NCBI GenBank assembly: GCA_039566865.1
Contig: CM076952.1
Span: forward strand, 16,264,501-16,328,500
Source of the DNA: Aurelia coerulea
Taxonomy: Eukaryota > Cnidaria > Scyphozoa > Semaeostomeae > Ulmaridae
DNA: 64,000 bases
Direction: 5' to 3'
Below, piece by piece: positions 57,029 to 64,000 of this stretch. The position numbers were made by a program, and so were the translations under genes. The notes under the pieces were generated by a model, which was not told the origin of the DNA, did no database searches, and saw only the letters and a program-made list of their open reading frames with translations. Every line of letters begins with the position of its first letter. Within the stretch, counting starts at the first letter, position 1.

Positions 57029-58330
57029 TTTTTTATTTCATTTTATTCTTATTTAGACACAATACCCTATCAGCACTTCAAAGTAAATATGAATATTAAT
57101 CTAAACAAAAAAAATAAAGCTGCTCTTCCAAGGGGTTGTGTTTGCGTCGCTCTACCTCAGGAACTCCCTTAATCTTACTTTAAAGGAGCCCAATGTTGCA
57201 GAGTCTCGTATATGCTTCGGGATCTCGTTCCAGGTACTTGCTCCCTGGTATCCAAAAGACTTTTTGCAGTATTCAAGACGAAGCCGAGGAATTTCGAAAT
57301 CATCAATTTTTCTTGTGTTATATCTCGAAATATTCGACCTAGGAGTGAATTTATTTTTGAGGTTCTCTGGGCAGAGTCCATTGTTAATTTTGTATGTAGT
57401 AATTAGCCTGTCATATTTTATTAGATTGCGTACATCGAGCCAATCACATACCCAGCCATCGTTGTGCCTTGCGCATTCGATTAGTCTGCGTGCCCTGTTT
57501 TGCAACCTCTGTAGGGATTCCAGTTTTGTGTTTGACAGACATCCCCAAATGACACTGCAATATCTCAGATGGCTTTCAATTAATGCTCGATAAACAGTTG
57601 CCAATTGTTTCTGGGAAAGGATGTTTTTGAGTTTAAACATCGCCCCTAAACCGTTTTTTATCTTTCGCTTTACGGTTTTGAGTTGTTCTTCCCAATTCAT
57701 GCTTTCGTCTATTATGACACCTAGATATTTTGTTTTTTGAACTCTGCATAATTTTTGATCTTCTACTTCGAGGTCAGGGAAATCTTTGGCTCTGTTCAAT
57801 TGTTTTGGATGCCCTATCAACATAAATTCGCTTTTTTCAGCATTTAGGCTAAGTTTGTTTTGCCTCATCCAGGATGATACAAGATCAAGTTCGCCCTTTA
57901 TGTCATTAAACAGCTCGTTGATCTCCATGGAGGCATAAGAAATGCTCGTGTCATCCGCGTACATATTTGGTTTAGATTTTTTCAAACATTTTTCAAAATC
58001 ATTCATATAAATGATGAAAAGTAAGGGACCCAAACACGACCCCTGTGGTATTCCACACTGTACTAAACGCTTGAAAACTAGGAGTGACAGCTCTCCATAT
58101 TTCATAGCCCTTCTTATATCGTCTCTTATTTTCAGAAGCGAGTTACCCGTACAGAAGCCTTTACGAAAACCGGCTACTGTGTTCTTGTAAATATGCATAG
58201 ACTCAATGAAATTGATTACTTGATTTGCAACAAGTTTTTCGAATATCTTTCACAGCACGGGTAGGATCGAGATAGGACGAGAGTCACTCTTTTCCGAAGG
58301 ATTTGTGATCTTACCTATAGGTACAATATA
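57029..58330 (-). mobile_element. LINE (CR1/L2-like) with long RT frame, internally deleted
   Basis: The minus-strand frame 58,198-57,152 (348 codons) contains GFRKGFCTGNSLLKIRDDIR, a jump to VQCGIPQGSCLGPLLFIIYM and MYADDTSISYA (the catalytic motif). It then runs through YLGVIIDESMNWEEQLKTVK, LRYCSVIWG, QRLQNRARRLIE and the C-terminal FGYQGASTWNEIPKHIRDSA. Before it, KITNPSEKSDSRPISILPVL is followed by an in-frame stop. The segment that normally holds the first catalytic aspartate is missing, so this copy is inactive. The tail ends in AATAAAATGAAATAAAAAAA. Confidence 0.92.
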
Positions 58331-58404
58331 GGTACAATAGGTACAATTGAAATCTTGAAATGATACTGCCAATGGAGATAAGAAACTATAATCTGAGTTT
58401 TACC

Positions 58405-58795
58405 ATAAGTTTGTGGAGTAACAGTTCAATGTATCGATGCGAAAAAGGTAAATTTGGATAGCTGAAAAGAAGGGGCTTCGAATGATACCTTGAAATCGAA
58501 TTTCTACCTGGTAGTTTCGATATTCCCCGAAAACCCATTCCCCCATTCCATTTCCCTTTGTTTAAAAAAGGAAAGTTTATATTTTGAATAGTAACAAAAC
58601 TATAACTGTTATTGACAAGCCAGTTGGTGAAAAGATGCATCTGAAGCAGTACTTTCATATGCTTTACTTGGCTTATTTATATACTGTATAACTGTTCTAT
58701 TCCCCGAGCCATTCCCCCATTCTATTCCCCCATTCCATTCCCCCATTCAATTCCCCGTTCCATTCCCCCATTCCATTCCCCTCTTTAGAGAGAGC
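58405..58795. repeat. Third copy of the GGAATGG-ended arm
   Basis: Same orientation as 50,364-50,990. It shares ATCGATGCGAAAA, TTCGATATTCCCCGAAAACC, AACTATAACTGTTATTGACA and the ATTCCCCCATTCC units, and ends CCCCTCTTTAGAG. It stands alone here, with no inverted partner nearby. Confidence 0.88.
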
Positions 58796-58799
58796 CTTA

Positions 58800-59792
58800 G
58801 GACCTGTTCATATGGAGGCGAGCCAGCCCGCTTACCGGGCTGGCCCGCTAAGTGAGCTGATTTCGCATTCTGTTCATATGGCAAATCCATCCCGCCTACC
58901 GGGATGGAATTGGTCACGTGCCATCGTTGGTGGTATTGATTTGCATGCCCACTCGTGCGTAGTAGAGGCGTTTTCGTCTCGGCAGGCGGGCTGGAGTGTC
59001 CATACACAGGTGGCGGAGAATGGTTCAGCATCGAAGAAGTTCAACGGAGCACGCCTTGTGCATTCTCGCTACTGCGCATGGGTGAATCACCGTCTGGCAT
59101 GCCTGCGCCTGCGCAAATCAGATTTGATATGCGCAACTCTGCTGTGCGCAAGGCGTGCTCCGTTGAACTTCCTCGATGCTTACGAGATTGGAAATAGAGC
59201 AGACCCGCGTTCACAATTCCTCACTCAGCACTTTTTGCGTGGTGCGAGTGGAAATGATGGGGTCACGAGAAGATAAAGGGGTTGCTGAGGATTGGTCAGA
59301 TGTGCTTTGGTAGCCAGCCAGTGGCCGAAGAGCAGCGGGAAAAGGCGAAGAAGATGTGCCCAGCCGCGAAGCCATTTGTGAACCTACAGACCTTTCTCTT
59401 TTTCTCTTCACGCTGAGTATTTCTGAGACAGCCGCAACAACACTAAACAGTCATTTTGGCCTAACTAAAGTAAATAGCAGTGGATCAGATTCACAGAGAA
59501 ATCAGACACATTTAACTGGCAAGAAAGGTTTGTTTTTACTAATTTTAAGACTGAACAGTTCCATTTTAAAAATACTGAACCATTCTCCGCCACCTGTGGT
59601 TCATATGGGAAAATTTTGACCTCGCCAAGCGGGATCTCGGCAGTACTTGAGTGAGATCTCGCCTGCCGAGCCAGCCCGCCTGCTCATATGAACAGACAAC
59701 AAACTTTGAATGGGAAACAGGGATAAGGTGAGATCTCGGCAAAAACCTCCAGCCCGGTAGGCGGGCTGGCTCGCCTCCATATGAACAGGTCC
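58800..59792. mobile_element. 993-bp Harbinger-like element, TTA TSD
   Basis: TIRs of about 45 bp, GGACCTGTTCATATGGAGGC with GAGCCAGCCCGC and TACCGGGCTGG at both ends, flanked by TTA (58,797-58,799 and 59,793-59,795). A TTA duplication is typical of PIF/Harbinger elements. Inside, GGTGGCGGAGAATGGTTCAG (59,010) pairs with its complement near 59,578. A ~155-bp hairpin (about 59,030-59,185, GAAGTTCAACGGAGCACGCC) is nested within. Its open frames look like by-products of these repeats. No transposase. Confidence 0.8.
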
Positions 59793-59795
59793 TTA

Positions 59796-60080
59796 CACAG
59801 ACAACGACAGGTGGGAAGGGAAAACAATATCATAGAAAAAGTACACCTATCATTTTGGAAACATTTACTTGGGGTAAACAGGCCAACTACAAAGGCTATC
59901 TTTAAGACGCGGAATCCGAAATTTCCATGCGGAATCCGGAAATTCCACATTTTCTGACAAAATGCGGAAATTTCACCGGAAATTCCACATTTTCGAGAAA
60001 ATGCGGAATTTTTCAACTATGCATGATACAAATGTGTATTTCCTTTCTGCGACACACAGAACAATATCCGTAAAATAGTC
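59796..60080. other. Intergenic stretch with ATGCGGAA repeats
   Basis: At 59,885-60,010 the motifs TGCGGAATCCG, GGAAATTCCACATTTTC and AAAATGCGGAA recur in direct and inverted orientation. No gene. Confidence 0.5.
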
Positions 60081-60082
60081 CG

Positions 60083-60631
60083 GTGCATCTATCTTTACTT
60101 GCAAATAATGACGTACCCTCATATCTCAACTTTAAAGCTCACATTGATAACATAAAAAGCTTCACCAATGCATTTACCATCCTTGAAATGAATAAGAATA
60201 AGTTTAAACTTACCTTACTAGTAATAGCTGCTGCTAAAGTGCCCGCGCTTTTGAAAAAGATTAATAAATTAATCAAATTGAAAACCCCAGGAAAGTCTCG
60301 CATCAGAAAAAAACGCAAGCAACAAATAGAAGTTTGCCAGTGGAATCCTCAAGTACCCAGAAAAACAGCTTGGGTTTTCAGACAGGCCTAAACGCCTCGT
60401 TCTCTCTTCAGAAAAAATTACGACGTAGCCTATCTAACAGCCACTCCACAGTTTCCACGACTTCTTTGTGATTACAATACACGTGCAGAAAATTTTGGCC
60501 CATTCAACGATCAAAATATGTCACTGATCAATGAAACGGCCCTGGTCAACATCGATGCTTGCGGCCCTCGGCTATTATCAAGATTATCTATGATTGCAGC
60601 ACAACTTCAAGCATATTGTTGGATGGCGTAG
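60083..60631 (+). pseudogene. Unrecognised 182-codon frame with one in-frame stop
   Basis: One reading frame runs from an ATG at 60,083 to TAG at 60,629 with a single TAA at 60,389-60,391. The N-terminal part has a basic cluster (KSRIRKKRKQQIE). After the stop the frame continues with YLTATPQFPRLLCDYNTRAE and TALVNIDACGPRLLSRLSMI. I do not recognise a family. Openness on both sides of one stop suggests a recently broken gene or exon, but chance cannot be excluded. Confidence 0.3.
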
Positions 60632-60697
60632 CGGAAGGCATCTAATCCGCTGACTGCAATAGTCGAAGCTCGAATCCTTATGGTGACTGACTTTTTT
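60617..60697 (+). ncRNA. tRNA-like sequence (tRNA pseudogene or SINE head)
   Basis: TGGCGTAGCGGA at 60,624 matches the pol III A box (11 of 12) and AGCTCGAATCC at 60,667 matches the B box (9 of 11). They start 43 bp apart, close to tRNA spacing. A T-run follows at about 60,691. A GACTGCAATAGTC hairpin lies where an anticodon arm would be. No acceptor-stem pairing was found, so it is not a functional tRNA. A tRNA-derived SINE is likely. Confidence 0.4.
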
Positions 60698-61330
60698 CTT
60701 TATTTTTATATTTGTTCTTAAAGTCCCTGCTGGTTCTGCTAGTGCAATCTAGTATCCATATCAAATTTCGGAGGAATGGAAATCGTTGATATATATAAAA
60801 TTGTTTGAAAAATACCACACAGGTCAATTGAAAAGAATAAGAAACTACGAATAATACGATGTTGATACCCTGCTGTGGTGTGGTGGTGGTTTCAGAGTTC
60901 ATGAACCGTTGCTATTTGTTCGTTTGATTCTCCCTATCATTAAAAATTCGTATTGGATGCTCTGAATACTTTATCAATCCCTTCCCCCATCCCTTCCACA
61001 TTGAACAAATCAACACATCGGTATTATTGTGTGTGAAGCGATCAAAGATAGGCCTAGCGGAAATAAAAGTTTATTTTCAACTGTGCATGAGAACAAAAGC
61101 TGTATGCTTGAGAACCACTGAGATCAGTGTTGAGAACAGAAGATTTTTCAGCACCAGGCTTCTTTCGACCCAGACCTCCAAATCGCCGCCATTTTTGTTG
61201 ACGAATTCTGCTGACTCATTATTGGAAAACTAAAATCAAGCTCCTAACAAAATCTTGTGCACGCATAGCCAATTAGAAGCCCTTGCTTCGCGCGCTCTCG
61301 CGCGCTCCGGCGCGGGCAACAATCGTCATA
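60698..61330. other. Non-coding stretch
   Basis: Nothing recognised. A GC-rich patch GCGCGCTCTCGCGCGCTCCG lies at about 61,290, just before the LINE fragment. Confidence 0.5.
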
Positions 61331-61349
61331 CAAGAAATTATGGAAGCCA

Positions 61350-61745
61350 CAACATCAGTACTCCAAATTGGGAAAATTCCTTCGTGATATGGACAAAGAT
61401 TTTAAATGTGAACCATATTTCCTATTACATGGTTATAATTTTAGGCAACAACGAGTATTTACAGCAAAATTACGCACAAGTGACCACGTTCTGGCAGTCG
61501 AATGCCACAAACTACACCACAAATTAAATCATGAAGATAGATTGTGTAAACTGTGCAGTGCATAAGTTGTTGGAGATAAAATGCACTTTATCTCAGAATG
61601 CCCTCTTTACAACCGAATTAGAAGAGATTTCTTAAAAATGTGTTACAACTTATTCCCAAATATCAGAATTCAAACCTTTAACAGTATTCAATTAGTTTCT
61701 ATTATGCTCGTTTAGTTTATCATTCTCCTTAAACTTTGCAGGTAG
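61350..61745 (+). mobile_element. LINE 3' fragment with an in-frame stop
   Basis: The plus-strand frame from about 61,368 encodes TAKLRTSDHVLAVE, HEDRLCKLCSA, a TAA at 61,563-61,565, then VVGDKMHFISECPLYNRIRR, ending at 61,715. This is the C-terminal zinc-knuckle-like tail of a LINE ORF2. It has no poly(A) of its own; the TTAA element follows closely. Confidence 0.8.
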
Positions 61746-61759
61746 GTTTATATCTTTAA

Positions 61760-62602
61760 TCCTATTACTACCGGGCTTTTTGGACCATTGTAGTACGGGG
61801 GGGGGGGGCACAAAGTTCCCCCCTCCGTAACTTCGTCAATATTGTAGATATGAGGATGAAACTTGGTACAATGGTGTAAAGGAACAAAATCTACACATTA
61901 TACTACTTTTTTAATTGTTCATTACATCCATGACGTCACTATGATGTCATAATTGAGAAAAATTGCACTTTTTGCTTACTATTAGCAATATTGGCAATAT
62001 TTAAATTCTTAGTTGATAATTTCTTGCATACTACTACTAGAATGTATCCCAAAGCATTACTGAATAAAAATCCGCAATGTAATGTCAATTTAAGCTCATT
62101 ATTCATGTCACATATTCATCATTTATTTGCATCAGTTTGTCACTCTTTCATTTAGACCCCTAATTACTGATGAAAATACTCTACAATGCCTTAAAGTTGG
62201 TCATACCAACCAATAGAACCAACTGTAACCATTTAAGGTTATCTAATGCATTTGTTATTATTCATATGACGTCATAAACTTTGATCACGTCATGAACGTT
62301 AAATTTGCTGACGTCGTCCGAGATGGATAAAACTATACATCATTTGAAAGCTCTTATTGAGAGCTATCGAATGGTGGTATTCTCAATGTTCTACGGTCAT
62401 CCTTGCAAAAACTAGACTCGCTTATTTACTTGTTTGGCTGACGTGTTGAAAAGGGGTTGAAAAAAATTACAAATCTCATCTAGTCCATGAAATGTTAGGA
62501 AAAGTCGCAAAGTTTCAGCTCTTTATCTTTCGAACTGACGACACTATATCAAATAAACTTTGCCGCGGGAACTTTGTGCCCCCCCCCCGGGTAGTAATAG
62601 GG
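61760..62602. mobile_element. 843-bp TTAA-flanked element with G-runs
   Basis: TIRs TCCTATTACTACCGGG and CCCTATTACTACCCGG (reversed), with TTAA outside each end (61,756-61,759 and 62,603-62,606). Just inside, a G-run and GGGGCACAAAGTTCCC recur inverted. TTAACCCT-type ends resemble piggyBac. No transposase. Confidence 0.8.
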
Positions 62603-62606
62603 TTAA

Positions 62607-62744
62607 TATACATGTATGTTTAGAATATTTATAAACAAAAAAGTTTGCAAGTTGTTGATGTCACAACTTTAAAAGTAGTATTCCACGATAGACGGGGGTT
62701 TCTGCAAGAAATCCAGAAGCGATGTACAATGTTAAAGGAGAATG
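62607..62744. other. Short non-coding gap
   Basis: No feature recognised between the TTAA element and the LINE tail. Confidence 0.5.
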
Positions 62745-63660
62745 GCAGCATTTTATTCATTTCATTTTAAATTCTTTATACACGGTGGCCCCATCAACCA
62801 AGAGTGGCTGCTTTTCAGGGGGCCGTGGCAAAAACCTACTTACAATACTACCAAAATTAAAAATAAAAAGAATATTTACAATGTTAAATTAGAATAAATG
62901 AAAAATTAAAAGCTATTTACATTTCAGTCTACATTTAAAAGTAGACAGAGAGGGGGCTAGCTTGACTTCATGCTCCAACTCATTCCAAAGCTTTGATCCA
63001 CGGAACGAAAATGCTTTTTGGCCATTGCTTGTTTTCATTCGTGGAGCAAGCAAGTCAGTCTCAGAATTTCTCAAATTTACGATCTGCCAACCCCTTGTCG
63101 AGAAAAATTCCAAAACTTAATTTCCCTTTTAAAATTTTCTCGTGAATAGAGTAGAGAGGGTAAGTAGGGCGCGAGACCACTTATTGATTTGAAAACAATG
63201 GTAGCCGTCTCTTGTTTGATCATGTCGTGGACTGTCGGCCATTTGAGCTCTTTTATCAAGTTTGCTGCTGGTGCATCATAGCTACTGTTGGTAACTATTC
63301 TCGCAGCACGATTTTGTAACTTTTGTAGCGCCAACAGGCGAGAGTCTCCACAGCTACCCCACACAGAGCAACAGTAGCGAAAATGGGGCTCAACGATACC
63401 TCTATACATTTGACTAAGGGTATGCTTTGGAAGCAATTTCTTAGCATATTTTAGGAAACCTAAAGAGCAAGATATCTTTGAACGTAAAGCCTTGGTATGC
63501 TCATCCCACACAAGATGTTTATCAAGTTGTACTCCCAAATATTTCGCATTATCTACAACTTCAATATGCGAATTGCCAATGGCGAAAGATGGGGTCGGTA
63601 CTGTAAGATGGGGTCGGTACAGCGTAAAACTATCTTTTGCCACATAACGGAAGTTTAGAC
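62745..63660 (-). mobile_element. LINE (CR1/L2-like) C-terminal part
   Basis: Minus strand. The frame to 63,077 encodes VVDNAKYLGVQLDKHLVWDE, LPKHTLSQMYRGIVEPHFRY, LQKLQNRAARIVTNSSYDAP and FKSISGLAPYLPSLL. A frameshift near 63,090-63,110 moves to STRGWQIVNLRNSETDLLAP, FSFRGSKLWNELEHEVKLAP and SLSTFKCRLKCK, which stops at 62,913. The 3' UTR ends in AAATGAAATGAATAAAATG near 62,745. It is 5'-truncated near 63,640, where GATGGGGTCGGTACTGTAA is locally duplicated. Confidence 0.88.
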
Positions 63661-64000
63661 GCAGATTCCAAATCTGAAAACATTTTTGAAATATCTCTTT
63701 TCGTTTGAGAGTTAGGGGCCCGCGAAGTGGCGGGAAACGCCCTTTTACGAAAAAGGACGGGATTGATTGCGTATTCTCCCGCAGCATGTCACGCGATGCT
63801 TGTGACGTCAAATGCGAATTAGGCCCATCAAGAGGGAAGCAGTGAAGAACTCGTATCATCAGCGACGAGACGACTCTTCGGTTTCAACAAACATTTGGTT
63901 GACAAAACTTTAGATTTCATGTTAGGGTTTATGGAAGGCTGTGGTCTAATGGAAATGAAGGGAAAGTGGTTTGTCCATCATCACCAGGTCCGATTGGATG
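63661..64000. other. Window end, no gene recognised
   Basis: The open frame that joins the LINE here is not LINE-like (SIPSFFVKGRFPPLRGPLT and upstream). Its text CGGGAAACGCCCTTTTACG suggests another repeat. The feature may continue past the window. Confidence 0.4.

Noticed and set aside
58812..59276. 154-codon frame inside the Harbinger-like element as a transposase
   Set aside because: It covers the TIR and nested hairpin repeats and shows no DDE or Myb-like motif.

Overview
This is eukaryotic DNA, almost certainly from an animal. It holds many broken CR1/L2-like non-LTR retrotransposon (LINE) pieces, short non-autonomous DNA transposons with clean target-site duplications (TSDs), minisatellites and long AT-rich stretches without genes. 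There are no operons, ribosome binding sites or bacterial genes. The LINE, kinase and integrase-like families look like those of anthozoan cnidarians (stony coral or anemone). That placement is inference; no species can be named.

Layout. At 1-4,966 the only convincing intact gene is a 398-codon minus-strand reading frame with a C-terminal CIA30-type domain (1,907-3,103), and a (TGACG)n microsatellite lies about 210 bp upstream of its start. At 4,967-8,964 there is a 3.98-kb element with G-run terminal inverted repeats (TIRs), an 8-bp TSD and long internal inverted arms. At about 9,253-26,838 there is a 17.6-kb satellite array of a 64-bp monomer. Its left two thirds are organised into 30-monomer (1,920/1,922 bp) and 60-monomer (3,842 bp) higher-order units. 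A 5'-truncated LINE interrupts the array at 26,851-27,505, and diverged monomers continue to about 28,290. The stretch 28.3-31.4 kb has dispersed repeats and a foldback element but no recognised gene.

From 31.4 to 41.7 kb lie two minus-strand LINEs, each interrupted by younger DNA elements. A 480-bp element rich in GGATCGATCC splits the first. A palindromic element with TTAA at both junctions and a 575-bp element flanked by TA interrupt the second. This block also holds a 142-bp tandem repeat, a TTAA-flanked element and a LINE 3' end. From 41.9 to 45.6 kb is a composite of about 22-bp minisatellite arms around an integrase-like pseudogene, which is itself hit by elements with 8-bp TSDs.

From 46.9 to 51.0 kb, inverted arms of about 0.65 kb enclose the first half of a protein kinase domain. 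That kinase segment is split inside its glycine-rich loop by a 608-bp element (8-bp TSD) and again downstream by a 1.67-kb element with minisatellite-containing TIRs (9-bp TSD). In both cases the reading frame closes exactly if the element plus one TSD copy is ignored. From 51 to 64 kb there are further LINE pieces, an element carrying dense CCTTGA motifs at one end and CCTAGG motifs at the other, a Harbinger-like element (TTA TSD), a tRNA-like sequence and a TTAA-flanked element.

The genes do not form a pathway. The window records several rounds of nested transposition plus satellite amplification. The most unusual items are the twice-interrupted kinase segment inside inverted arms, the nested higher-order satellite, and the DNA elements whose ends are built from minisatellites or short-palindrome arrays.
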